Below, in pieces: positions 23,572 through 35,489 of a stretch of 64,000 nt of DNA. The DNA comes from Solanum dulcamara (taxonomy: Eukaryota; Streptophyta; Magnoliopsida; Solanales; Solanaceae), in the NCBI RefSeq assembly GCF_947179165.1, contig NC_077239.1, forward strand, positions 71,568,134 to 71,632,133. The letters are read 5' to 3'. Position 1 is the first letter of the stretch. The number at the start of each line of letters is the position of its first letter. The position numbers and the translations under genes were made by a program. The notes beneath the pieces are model-generated. The model did not search any database. It saw only the letters and a list, made by a program, of their open reading frames with translations, and was not told the origin of the DNA.

Positions 23572-24408
23572 AAATGGTCTAAAATACCCCCGAACTATTG
23601 AAAATGATACAAAAATGCCCTTCATCCATCTATTGGGCCTAAAATGCCCTTGACATCCACCTTTAGGTCCAAAAATGACCTTTTCTTTAACGAAAAAAAG
23701 ACATTTTAGGCCCCATAGATGGATTTGGGGCATTTTTGTATCATTTCCAATAGTTCGAAGGCATTTTAGGCCCTTTAAACAAAATTTTAATTAAATAATT
23801 TGAATAATTTTTTTAAACACGTGATGGTCATCTATTGATTATAATTTAATTATTTAAAATTAATTATAAATTAAAATTTATTTAACAGAATTTTAATTAA
23901 ATAAATTTTTTAAACACGTGACGATCATTTATTGGTTATAATTTAATTATTTAAAATTAATTATAAATTAAAATTTATTTAACAGAATGTTATTTAAATA
24001 AATTTTTAAACACGTGACGGTCATCTATTGGTTACAATTTAATTATTTAAAATTAATTATAAATCAAAATTTATTTAATAGAATTTTAATTAAATAATTT
24101 GAATAATTTTTTTAAACACATGGCAGTCATCTATTAGTTACAATTTCATTATTTAAAATTAATTATAAATCAAAATTTATTTAACAAAATTTTAATTATG
24201 GAAAAGGACCTAAAAGGCCTTCGACTTATTAGAAATGGTACAAAAATGCCCTCATCCATCTATTGGGCCTAAAATATCTTTTTTTCGTTAAAGAAAATGT
24301 TATATTTAGATCTAAAGGTGGATGATAAGAGCATTTTAGGCCCAATAGATGGATGAGGGACATTTTTGTATCATTTTCAATAGTTTGAGGACATTTTAGG
24401 CTCTTTTT
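23572..24408. mobile_element. Pair of foldback elements around a four-copy tandem repeat
   Basis: Two near-palindromes of about 205 bp (23572-23776 and 24200-24408) share GAAAATGATACAAAAATGCC, CATCTATTGGGCCTAAAAT and their inverted partners, as in foldback MITEs. Between them are four copies of a 96-106-bp unit with A/T-rich sequence and CACGTG (23818, 23915, 24011), which is CACATG in the fourth copy (24117). It is unclear whether this is one large element or two insertions. Confidence 0.65.
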
Positions 24409-25467
24409 TCATACATTTAAAATACATTTCCATCAAGTCAAATTTTGAATTGTTGACAAGCCCACCAACCATCTACTTATCTCAAAATCATGTTTATTGG
24501 AGAATTTTAAATATGGAATCACGATTTCAAATCGCATATTTATATATTGATTTAAAATCATGATATGAAATTTCAAAGACATGCTTTTTTTTATTTTGTG
24601 TGTGTTGCGGGGGTCAGGAATTTAGGATATTCAGATATGTCAAACTTAAATAGCTGATTTTCTTCGAGAACAAAAAAAACTGGATGAATCCTTTGAAAGT
24701 TTTTTAGATTAACCATGTATATCCTGATCTTGATGTTTTAAAATGTTAGACATTATAATCATAGACAACTACACTTCTTTCTAATATTTATAAATCATTC
24801 AGTCTTGTAAGTTACTAGTACTTGCCAATTAGTAGTTGCTCGTTGTCAAGAACGATTCTCTGAATTATTCATGGTGACATACATAAATTTATTGTATATA
24901 ATGCTTAATAAAATAATATGATTGTAATGCTCTTTGTTAGCAACATAGTAGACATGATAATTAGTGATAACATGTCTCTTTTATTCTTCTTCTTCTTCCC
25001 TTTTTTCCCGTTAAAGGAACTGAAAAAAGCAGCTGAGTTATACTATATTTGGGAAAAAGATTTAGCAGAGACTTGACTTTAAGAGGAAAATGTGTGTCTT
25101 ATTGTATTTTATGAAAAGCACAATGGTAGGGATTTTTGGCACTTGATGAATTGTACTACGTGGTGCTTATTTCTTTTCTTTTTTTCTAATAGAATAAATG
25201 TTAGGTGGAGGAAGATATATAGTAATTATGTATTCAAGACTAATTAGCCAATTAATTGACTCGAGGACTTTTAACTCACTACACTTGTAAGCTGAAAATG
25301 TGTTAAAAGATTATTACGCCCTAAGACTTGATGCGAAAAAGCCCTATTATTTTTGGAAAATTACGCGGTATGACAAATTTTACTACTTTAGTATGCATTT
25401 AGGTATAGTTTAAAATAATTATGGCTCGCAGCAAATATATTTATGCGGTATGACAAATTTCGCTACC
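24409..25467. other. Spacer, no gene recognised
   Basis: No coding similarity or clear repeat was seen. Confidence 0.4.
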
Positions 25468-26010
25468 AGATATACAATATATATGTATATCAGTTACCAT
25501 TATATAATTTTTCTGACAAATATACATATACAATTCATCTCTCTCCTCCCTCTCTCAATCTCACTCGCCTCTCTCTTCCCTCTATCGATCTCGCTCACCT
25601 CTCTCATCCTCTCTCTAAATCTCGCTTGCCAGATATACAAATACATATGTATATCAGTAATATATATATAATTTTTTGACAAATATACATATACAATTCG
25701 ATAGATATACATATACAATTCGCCTCTCGGTCGCCTCTCTCCTCCCTCCTCCCTCTATAGATCTCGCTCGCCGCTCTCATCCTCTCTCTCAATCTCGCTT
25801 GCCAGATATACAAATACATATGTATATCAGTTACATATATACAATTTTTTGACAAATATACATATACAATTAGACAGATATACATATATAATTCGCCTCT
25901 CGCTTGCCTCTCTCCTCCCTCTCTCGATCTCGCTCGTCTCTCTCCTCCTCTCTCTCAATATCGCTTGCTAGATATACAAATACATATGTATATCAATATT
26001 TGTATATTTC
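25468..26010. repeat. Minisatellite with units of about 163-173 bp
   Basis: Three full units begin at 25468, 25631 and 25804, and a partial one at 25970. Each opens AGATATACAA, then has TATGTATATCAG, a TGACAAATATACATATACAA segment and a CT-rich stretch built from CTCTC, CTCGCT and CCTC. Several long open frames here are by-products of the repeat and not genes. Confidence 0.85.
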
Positions 26011-27146
26011 GATATACAAATAATTCGTGGGTATAGCGTTTGCATAATTCGCTACTGCTTTTGTATAATTCACTACAACATTTGTATAATGACAAAATTT
26101 ATATTTGCCATAATAAGTAATTAGGGAAACTATACTCATATGGAGTAATTATGCTTAAAAGGTTTGTCAGATCTGAAAATTTCTCTATTATTTTATAACA
26201 AATCCTATTTTGTCTTATAGTATAAATTTACCAATTCATATGTTTCAATCTTTTGCTGGTCATTCGCACAAATGCCTGGTTTATAGGATGGTCTTTAATT
26301 TTTGTCTTCAAATTTGATGGTGTTTAATTTTTGTCTTTCGACACTTTAAGTAAAAAATAAGTGGCTAAAATATCCTGTCTTCGAAATAACAACTAAATTT
26401 TGTACGAAATAAGTTTATATTTTCGTATCATAATACAACACAGGTTATGCTACTTAATTCTTACATAACTTATGTTAATCAAGGCAAAGGTTAAATTTAG
26501 AACCCACAAATTATACAGTAAAAAACATAAGTTAGTTTCTAAGGAACTTATGACTAGGGAGAGAAAAGTTCAGTTTTAGAACCTAAAAGTTATGCCGTTA
26601 GAGACAACTTAATTCCTATATAACTTATACCGAGAGAATCAAAAGTTCTGTAAACTTATGCTGAGTGAATTAAATACTATATAATTTATGTCGAATAACT
26701 TAATTCCTACAAAACTTATGTCGGGCAAGGCAAAAATCTCTTAACTTATGCCGAGTGAAATTAGGTCATAGATAAAGGTACTCCGTCCCATAAATTGTCA
26801 TTAAATGAACAACCAAAAAAAAGCTAAGGAAAAACTACACAAATTGGATCCATTAGGCAAAGTATTTACCCAAATTGGACTTAACCCAAGTTATTTAGTC
26901 GAGTTAGACCCACGACCCAAACTGTTTACCCGCTTGCCCCTTGTTCTATTCACTGAACCACTGTTTCTTAATCGTTGATACCATCGGAATATATATATAT
27001 ATAATCTAATGGTATCTATATATTTTGATGGTATCAAACAGTAATTAAGTAGTCTTTTCATTGAAACACTAACTATTATGTATATATACTCTAATGATAT
27101 TAATGAGAAACTGAGTAATATTTTCTACTTTTCTTTGATATCATCA

Positions 27147-27148
<2 letters not shown>
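26011..27148. other. Spacer with degenerate CTTATG repeats
   Basis: From 26450 to 26760 the phrase AACTTATGYYG(A/G)G recurs about six times at irregular 30-50-base spacing with AATTCCTA between. A Stowaway-like edge (TACTCCGTCCC) lies at about 26782. No gene recognised. Confidence 0.45.

Positions 27149-27187
<39 letters not shown>
27149..27187. repeat. (AT)n microsatellite
   Basis: A pure AT dinucleotide run of about 19 units, 105 bases upstream of the hAT-like MITE. Confidence 0.9.
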
Positions 27188-27189
<2 letters not shown>

Positions 27190-27292
27190 GCGATGCTATC
27201 AAGCTGTAAACGCAAATTGACAGTTAAAAACATGAGAGTTTGAAAGTAAGAAAATAACTGCTTGTAAATAGTTTTCTTTTTTAGGGTACAAG

Positions 27293-27920
27293 TAGGGGTG
27301 TACATGGACCGGGTTGGTTCGAATTTTTTACAAACCAAATCAAACCATTTCTGTCGGGTTATTAAATCTATAAACCAAACCAAACCAATAAAAGTCAGGT
27401 TTTTCGATATCAATTTTTCTCAATTTTTTGGGTTTTTTCGGGTTTCTCGAGTTTTTCATAGTATCTAATAAAAAACACAGAGCAGTACTTCTTAAAAAGA
27501 GTTCTAGTACAAAATATCAACATATAAGATGGAGACAGAACACTGTTTGAAGTTTTAACTTTATAATATAACTTTATAAGATGAGTTTTTTTTGTATATT
27601 ATTTAGATGGGCTTCTCAAGTTCAAATCTAAATGTAAGAAAGAAAACAAAAATTATGAAAAATTTTAAAAATATATTTAAAAATTACATTTTAATAAATA
27701 TTTTTATGTATAACATAATTTAAAAGTAGTATATCTATAATCGGGTCGGTTTGGGTTCGGTTTGACTTTTTTTAGTTAAAACCAAACCAACCCTATAATG
27801 GTCGGGGTTTTTTTCCAAACATCAAACCAAGTCAAACCAAACCACTAGTCGGTTTTTTTTTCCGGTTTAATTCGGTTTATCGGTTTGGTGCGGTTTATCG
27901 ATTTGCCCTGTACAGTCCTA
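27293..27920. mobile_element. hAT-type MITE with 8-bp duplication
   Basis: 628 bp with ends TAGGGGTGTAC and inverted GTACAGTCCTA, flanked by the perfect 8-bp duplication GGTACAAG (27285-27292 and 27921-27928). An 8-bp duplication and TAGGG ends fit the hAT superfamily. Subterminal regions carry many AAACCAAACC and inverse GGTTTGG motifs; the middle is A/T-rich. There is no transposase. A degenerate relative may occupy about 32800-33430. Confidence 0.85.
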
Positions 27921-27928
27921 GGTACAAG

Positions 27929-28483
27929 TGTTCTTTTTCCAAAAATTAAAGACCATATATCATTGAGGATAAAAATTTAAGAGCAGCCCAAAATAAGGAT
28001 AGTCCGTGAAAAAACTTGATCCTTTGCTTCCCTTGCCTCCTGTGGGTTAAAGCCCATTGAAAAACAAAGAAAAAGAAAAGAGAGCAGTGAGATGAGAAGT
28101 CACTTATTTATAGGCCCATCATATTTGGGCTTTACTTGGATTCCGAATGAGAAATTCTTGATTTAGCACCAAACTTGAATGTAGGGGTGTGTGTCTTTTT
28201 TCGATTTAATTTTTATGTTACTCGGTTTTGATTTTTTTCATCTAATTTAAATCAAAATAAATTTGGTTCAATTCGAATTTTTCAATTATTCAATTGTACC
28301 ATATAAGAAAATACGAATCTACTATATTCAAATGACAAAAAAAGAATAACCATTAGTAAATGTAGTTGTTGCAATTCATATATTGCAACATGTTTTGTGG
28401 ACTCCTTAAGCCTTGAACACATAATTTACCTACTCTGGCAATTTATCTCCTATTGACTATGTTAGGCAATTTATAGGATTCAT
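27929..28483. other. Spacer, partly hAT-MITE-like
   Basis: A short TAGGGGTGTGTG segment at about 28182, followed by CGGTTTTGATTTT, may be another decayed hAT-type MITE. No gene recognised. Confidence 0.3.
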
Positions 28484-28551
28484 CTTTGTGGTCAGACCCT
28501 TTTCCTGATCCCACGCATAGCGGGAGCTTTAGTGCACCGGACTGTCCTTTT
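28484..28551 (+). mobile_element. Au-type SINE 3' fragment
   Basis: CTTTGTGGTCAGACCC, then CATAGCGGGAGCTTTAGTGC and a T-rich end, match the last part of plant Au SINEs from memory. The tRNA-like head is absent. A G-rich tract follows about 27 bases downstream. Confidence 0.65.
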
Positions 28552-28577
28552 CTCAAGAAAGAAGAATAGTATATTGT

Positions 28578-28601
28578 GGGGGTGGGGGGTGGGGTGGGGG
28601 G
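28578..28601 (+). other. G-quadruplex-forming tract
   Basis: Four runs of G (5, 6, 4 and 6 residues) separated by single T residues, a perfect G4 motif with one-base loops and the most stable class expected. It lies in otherwise AT-rich DNA. Confidence 0.85.
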
Positions 28602-28977
28602 ATTGGTTGTGTTTCTTTAATATTTTAATTTCGGGTAACTTACACAAATCACAATACTTTAAGAATTAATTACTCAGATTCATGCTAATTTACAATATTA
28701 TGTTTCTTACCATATTTTGGGTCTTGAATACATGTATTCGAGATACACAGATTAATTAGTGTGTCTAATTAAATGATATAATTTGAAAGTTATTAATTAA
28801 GGAGTGTGTCTTAATTAAGGGATATAACTGAAAGTCACTAAGAAGAAAATCACGCTTGCAACAACTTTAAAAGATATGGCATCATGACTCCTAAAAAAAA
28901 TCAAAACAATCAAAATCCTTTTTTTTTTGAGATTCAGCAAAGTTTAGACTTCTTAACTCAGTTTCATGAACTATTGT

Positions 28978-29265
28978 TCAGATACATGCATATATTTTGT
29001 CAGATACATATACACTCAATTAGTTACACTGATAACAAAATAGATACATATAATCTTAATTCAATAGTGTGTCAGATACATCAATAATGTACCAGATACA
29101 TCAATAATATGTCTGATACATGCGTAAATATCCAATAATGTGTAAATCTCCAATACATGCGTATATTTATTTAGATACATATACACATAACCAAATACAC
29201 TGATAAAATTGGATACATAGAATTTTAACTCAATAATATGTATGCCAGATACAACAATAATTCCA
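28978..29265. repeat. Imperfect tandem duplication rich in GATACAT
   Basis: Two copies (about 28978-29135 and 29150-29265) share ATACATGCRTATATTT, AGATACATATACAC, TACACTGATAA and AATTCAATA-like segments in the same order. The GATACAT motif recalls the array at 20395-21960, but the units differ. Confidence 0.65.
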
Positions 29266-29276
29266 TCCCAATCCAA

Positions 29277-30785
29277 AAAGCCCCTATCTCATCTTTTTCC
29301 TCGTTAAGGTTTATCACAATTACTGCATAAACCCTCCTTCCATTTGCAGAAAATTCGTATACTATCTTTTCTTTTGTTCGTCAAAATTGTTGCATTTTTG
29401 AATTCTCAAATTTGAGTGGCTAAAAATATCGAGAATTGCTGTAATAATTTTTCGAGCAACAATGGAGAAACATTCTTCTCGTTTGGAGAATCACTGGCCA
29501 TGAAAGAAAATTAAGAAAACTCTAAATCAATGGACTTTTACCTTAGCTTTTAAAAATTAGAAGACAATACAAATTAAAATTTATCACAGATACATGACTT
29601 TAAATAATGATTAAATAGACAGAAACCTCAAATTGTTGTGTTGTTATTTTAGATTTCAATTTTAAAGGTTTTTATGGTGGAAATCATGTTGGAGAGAAGA
29701 AATGAAGAGAGAAAACGGTGGTGGAGATGGAGCTTGATGAGAGAAAGAATGTTTAACATGAAAGTTTGAATTCAGGATGGTTTAATTGTGCAAATAACTA
29801 ATTTAGGCTAATTTTGAGGGATATATGTATCTAAATATATTTTTCTCAATGTATGAAATAAAACTCTTAACTAGTGGTACTATATATAATTGTTTAAAAG
29901 TATAGGTAAGATTAATATATATGATAGTGATGTATGTCTAATACAATAGTTTAGCTTTTAATTTCTGCATATAGGTTGTGGGCCGGATCGGATCGATTCT
30001 TTTTATAAGCGTTTGTTTTTATTAAAGTAAGAAATTATTCATTGAAAGTTGAATTTATTGTCGGATGTGTGATTTTTGTGTCAGTAAGCTCGATGTTTTG
30101 TGATAGAAAATATAGTTAAATGATTTTAATGAAAAAAAATGATAGATATACGATTATCTATGAAATTTAGCCTACATATTCATGGAGTTAATTCGAAGGT
30201 ATTATAGAAAAACAAGAGAAAAGATATATTAATACTAATAACAAATAGGAAAAGGAGAGAAGGAAGAAAAACAAAGAAGAAGTGTTACGTAATATAATAC
30301 TTATATTATATTATTAAGCGACAATATAGTACCAACTAACTAATTATAATTTGAAACACAAATTCATGCTGACAAGGATGTCAACTTATGATATATATTA
30401 AAAAAAAACACGTAATTGTCGTTTAGCAAAGTGTTTAGGTCTTCAATATGGACAGGTTTTACGATTTTGTGTGCTTTCAAACAAACGTCAAATTAATATA
30501 TAATTGGGTTAGTGGGGTATGAAGTTTTACTAAAAATAGAACCATTATGATAATCAGGAGGAGAAAAGCCTAAGCAAATACTAATGAAGTTCTGTGATGG
30601 ATCGAGCTTCATTATCACATAACTTCATCGTGTTATCTTAAAAATATAAGGAAAAATGACGGTAATTCGTAGGAAAATTTCTTGCCCACTGACAAAGCTG
30701 AAGTAAAAATTTGAAGTTTATGAATTCTGAATTTTCCATCAAATACAATAAAGATGAAGTCAGAATTTGAAGTTTGTGCGTTTTG
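29277..30785. other. Spacer, no gene recognised
   Basis: The part at 29690-29780 (GAAGAGAGAAAACGG and a Glu/Arg-rich reading) looks mildly gene-like but has no adequate open frame. Nothing else was identified. Confidence 0.35.
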
Positions 30786-30800
30786 AACTTGCCATCAAAT

Positions 30801-31133
30801 ACAACAACAACAATAACATATTCGGTGTACATAGTCCTACACAGTAGGTTTTGGGGAGGATAGTGTGTACACCTTAGAGATGATGTAGAGAGATTATTTC
30901 CGATATACCGCCTGCTCAAAACAAAAACAGTCTAGGAAAAGACATAATGAAAGTATAATAGACAATAGATAGTAACAAAAAATAACAGATAGTAACATAA
31001 CAGTACTACAACAAAATAATACTCCACTACAAACAAACTACACGAAATGATCTTATAAATAGTCACAGAAATCGAAAAACAAGAATTAAGAAGAGTAATC
31101 CTATGACTACTAATAAAGACAATAGGTCAAAAT
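30801..31133 (-). mobile_element. 5'-truncated RTE LINE 3' end, 15-bp duplication
   Basis: 333 bp in minus orientation. The plus strand opens with (ACA)n, the inverted (TTG)n tail, then the inverted RTE/TS-SINE signature (TTTTGGGGAGGATAGTGTGT). It is flanked by a perfect 15-bp duplication AACTTGCCATCAAAT (30786-30800 and 31134-31148). The remaining sequence resembles the 3' untranslated part of the RTE at 7600-12899. Confidence 0.85.
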
Positions 31134-31148
31134 AACTTGCCATCAAAT

Positions 31149-33821
31149 CTATAGTAATTTTAGTTATTGTATTCGTTTTTGTATATTTTTTTGATACATA
31201 CATAATCTAAACATAAGTTATTAAATTAGTTCGAACCGGTTACTGATCATGCCCTAATTTGAAACTTGGACATATTTATTTTGATGGCGCAATCACAATT
31301 TCTTGGAGTTTTTGGCTTAATGTGATTGAGGCACATATATTGTCTTTCGAAATATCCAAGCAGCTTCCTTTTCTTGTCTTTTTCACAAAGATACACTACT
31401 ATGCCTTCATTTGGCTAAAAAAATGGATGGGGACATTTTTCTGGTTTAATTAGTAATTAAGTAAAAGTGAAGATCCAATTGATACTTTTTCAATCCTTTT
31501 AAACGATCAAAAGGAAATAATTTAAAAATAAGCTCATACAACTACTTAACTAATTATGTTGTATTAGGTAAACTAGTGCATTTCTCACCGTATGGAAAGA
31601 GTAATTGGTTAAATAGTTAATACTATTGTTAAAACTAAGTTAAAGTAGAGTTGTAATATATAAAAGAGAAGTTGCAAGTTTTCAGTCCTATTCTTTGAAA
31701 TTTTTTAATGTTATTAAGTTACATGACCAAATAATAAAGGGAAAAAAAGGTCAAAAATGATATTCTTAAGTATGCGAAATTTATAATATTTATCTTTCTT
31801 TTATTATTTGGTTTAATCATGTTCTCATTGTTACTTTTTTAAATTGAATTGGACCTTTTATTAGCAGATAAAATGGATATAAATAAAACGGGGGTCTTAT
31901 GTTATATAATTTAGTAGTGTAATTTTTTATGGAAAATTTTCAAAAATATACAATTACCTAATTTACATTGCAAAAATATAGCCTAAACCTTACCTTGCAA
32001 ATCTTTAACTCAAACACAATAGCTCATTTCTGATAAAAAAAAACAATATATTTTTGCCGTTATTTAATTAAGTAGCCAACTTTTTTAGTTTTCATTCGCA
32101 TACCCAGTCGCAAGGCTCATTTTTCGTTGTGGGTCATAAGGGTAGTGTGAAACATTCGGTATATATCCGATATACAATTTTTTAAATTTATTTTACAATA
32201 ATAATGTTTAAAAACTTGATGTAACATTGTTAAAACACTCAATCTACAATATCATACAGAATTATAAAAGTAATTTATACACCCCCATATATAATGACTT
32301 CGTCTTATTCTCACGCTTCTTTTGAAATTTAACTCAAATCTAATTTAAAACTATTCCATGTCATTTCAAAAAATAATACATAAATGTGTGTGCGAGAAAT
32401 ACTTAAAATAAGTTCGTGATCAAATATTTAAATAAAACTATTAAATAATACACATATTTAGTTGTCTAATTATGGTCAAATAAGTTCTCTGTGAAATAAC
32501 GATAATTAGGTTCATGCAGAAATACTTAAAATTATTAGTAGTTACTAGTCTCTTTATATAAGTTTGCTCCTGTTATTATAAATAGTTATTTCAAGTTAGT
32601 TATCAATCTATAAAATTAAAATAGAATTAATGTAATTTTTTTTATTTTAATTATTCTTATGATTAATTTTTTTAATGAAAATGTAAACAAGTACAATATA
32701 AAGTTTCTAAAAGAATATATTAAAGAATAAATTAATAAAATATTCCTATTATAATTTCTTAAAAAATATGTAAAGAAGAAAGTGAACAACTTATATAAAA
32801 TCAAATCAATTGATAAAATTCGATTTTTTCAATATTGATTTTTTTGACTTTCTTGGATTTTCTCCGATAAAATCTTCACACAAACATATAATTAACTTGT
32901 ACTTCAAATTTTTTTTAGTCCTACTAAGATATAACGATCTAATGTGTTTCTTAAAAAAATACCACAAAATACGTGTTGAGTGATAACACTAAAATATTCA
33001 ACAAAAAATTATAATGAAATTGTAAAAACAAATATTGCAAAGTAATAAGCCATAATGAAAATACTCTTAATTTAAAAGTACTAGATCATGCTAAAATGAG
33101 TCCAATAAGTAATAATTACATGACTAAACATTAAAAAAAATTTGATTATGTATTTTAATTGTCTAAACCATTACAAAACTAAAAGTCATTCTTACTGATA
33201 TTTTTTTTTTTTGTTAATAGTAGTATTGATTTAGACTTTATTTGAGTTACTAATATCTATGAGCTATAATACTTATTGGACTATTTGAATTTCTAAGCTT
33301 TCAACTTGAATTAATATGTTAAAATATAAAACTATGAAAAAAAATTTAAAATATTTATAAATTACATCACAGTAAATATTTTTATATATACAATATTTTT
33401 ATAAACTGTATACTTTTATATATATTATTCGAAATACTTTGATTATAAAAAAGCTTAAGAAGAAAAAGAGGTACAATCAGCGTAATTAGTGTTTGGACTA
33501 TCAACGACTAACCATGAAAAATTGGACACGGTTTCTTTTGTTTTGGCAGATAAGCTTTGGACAAAAAAAATAGATAAAGATCAGTATCTAAATTATTTAA
33601 CTAAGCAATGATGTTGATTTGCAAAAGGATATTACAATGTGTAAATTACATTTTATGTCCAATAGAAGTCTGCCAGCACCAAAACATATTAAGCTGGATC
33701 ATAAAGTCTTCACTTAATTTCAACTAGTCAAGCTGCAAGAAACCAAGAAAATAAGAAGGAAAGATGCTTCAATTGATATGTTATTATTATCTCTGCTAGA
33801 TACTACATTAAAGTTTTCACT
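31149..33821. other. AT-rich spacer with a decayed hAT-MITE-like part
   Basis: No gene recognised. The stretch 32800-33430 shares internal phrases (TAAATATTTTTATATATA and neighbours) with the hAT-type MITE at 27293, but no clean ends or duplications are visible. Confidence 0.35.
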
Positions 33822-33824
33822 TAT

Positions 33825-34196
33825 GAGCCCGTTTGGATGGGTTTTAAGTTGGTCAAAATCAACTTAAAGTCTCTTTTTAGCTTTTGAACATGTTTGTCTA
33901 ATGCTAACTTTAAAGTTAGTGAAAAATAAAAAGTTAGGATTCCTAATTTTTTTTTCTAAGTGCTTAAAGTCATTTTCTTTGACCATGGAAATTACTTTTA
34001 TATCCCTTATATTTTAACTAAATTCCCAAACTACCCTTTTTATTCTTTTAACCCTAAAATTCACATCATTTTTCTCATTTAAGCACTTTTATCCAAGCAC
34101 TCAACTGCTTATTTATAAAAATAACTTTCAGCACTTCAAAGTTCTAAAAACACTTCATACATAAAAGTTACTTTTTAAGCTCATCCAAACGGGCTC
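33825..34196. mobile_element. MITE with perfect 15-bp inverted ends
   Basis: 372 bp with inverted ends GAGCCCGTTTGGATG and CATCCAAACGGGCTC, identical over 15 bases. TAT occurs directly outside both ends (33822-33824 and 34197-34199), which suggests a 3-bp duplication as in PIF/Harbinger MITEs. The superfamily is uncertain because TAT is short and the flanks are AT-rich. No coding capacity. Confidence 0.75.
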
Positions 34197-34315
34197 TATA
34201 TGTTTGAGTGTAATGTAAAATATTAATGTATAAAAAGGAATTAAATTTTATTTTATTTACTTAAAATAATTTATTATATATATATATAACTCCGGCACCA
34301 TGACTACTAATTATA

Positions 34316-35124
34316 CAATGACATACCCATTGAAGTTTTACAAGTGGGGTTTGGGGAGGTTAGAATTTACACAGATATTACCATTACCTCATGGAGGTAG
34401 AGAAGTTGTTTATGAAAGACCCTCAGCTCAAGAGCAACAAATTCAACTACCAAGAAAAAGGAAACACTGTAAAAACATAGCAACTAACAGAAAAAACAGT
34501 GTAAAGCCTACAAGAAAGGAACATGAACAACAAAATAGTGCCAGAGTCAAAACACATTAAGCAACAAATGATGATAAATATCCTAAGCAAGAATAATACG
34601 GCTAGTATAACGACAAACATTAACAAACCTAAATCCTCGAAAAGCATAAATAACCCCCCACTCCCTATTAACCTTCTACTATTGTACACGACCTACATAC
34701 CCTCATATCCAAGGTCATGTCCTCGGTAAGCTAAAGATGTGCCATGTCCTGCTTAATCATCTCTCTCCAATACTTCTTTGGCCTACCTCTGTCTCTCATC
34801 TGCCCCACTATATCCTGAATGGGGCTTCTACACATCTCCTCTTTACAATCTCAAACCATCTCAATCTCCCTTTCCTCATCTTGTTCACCATGAAAGTCAT
34901 TCCACTTTGTCTTGCATATCTTCATTTCTAATCCTATCACTTCTAGTATGTCCGAACATTCATCACAACATTCTCATTTTAGCCACTTGCATCTTCTGAA
35001 CCCCATACAACAAAGTCGATCTAATCATCACTTTATAAAACATACCTTTAAATTTTTACGGTATCTTCTTATTACACAAAACGTCGGATGCAAGCCTCCA
35101 CTTCATCCATGTCACATCAATACT
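34316..35124 (-). mobile_element. 5'-truncated RTE LINE fragment
   Basis: 809 bp on the minus strand. The low-coordinate end holds the inverted RTE/TS signature (AAGTGGGGTTTGGGGAGG) and the high end holds decayed coding sequence for the RTE C-terminus (a KKYW-like region near 34780). ATGACTACTAATTATA (34300-34315) and ATGACTACTATTATA (35125-35139) flank it and differ by one base, an old target duplication. It is the same family as the 7600 and 30801 elements. Confidence 0.8.
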
Positions 35125-35232
35125 ATGACTACTATTATATGCTAAAAAAAATATCCTAAATATAATTAGGCAAAACAATCAAGTAGGGGTACTTTTTTTT
35201 TAATACTTCATCAGTTGGGTTTGTTGTCTATG

Positions 35233-35489
35233 AGGCAGTTTGGATTGACTTATAAGTTGCTTTCAGCTTTTTTGAGTGTTTGGCTGGTCAACTTAAAATT
35301 ATTTTGTGCTTAAAATAAGTCTCAATAAATAATTGAGTTTATTTGGATGAACTTATTTTAAGCAGTTTAAGTTGAAAACAGCTTATAAGTCAAAAAAAAA
35401 AGTTGGTCTGCACCTATTTTTTTTTTTTTAACTTATAAACAATTTTCAACTTATAAGCTATTTAAAAATAAGTCAATCCAAACAGGCTA
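35233..35489. mobile_element. MITE, same family as 19288-19547
   Basis: Ends AGGCAGTTTGGATTG and inverted CAATCCAAACAGGCT, with interior CTTATAAG motifs, AGTTGGTCTGCACCTA and GGTCAACTTAAAATTATTTT matching the 19288 copy in reverse orientation. No clear duplication survives. Confidence 0.7.

Noticed and set aside
25443..25885. Overlapping frames on both strands
   Set aside because: They follow the minisatellite periodicity and share no family features.
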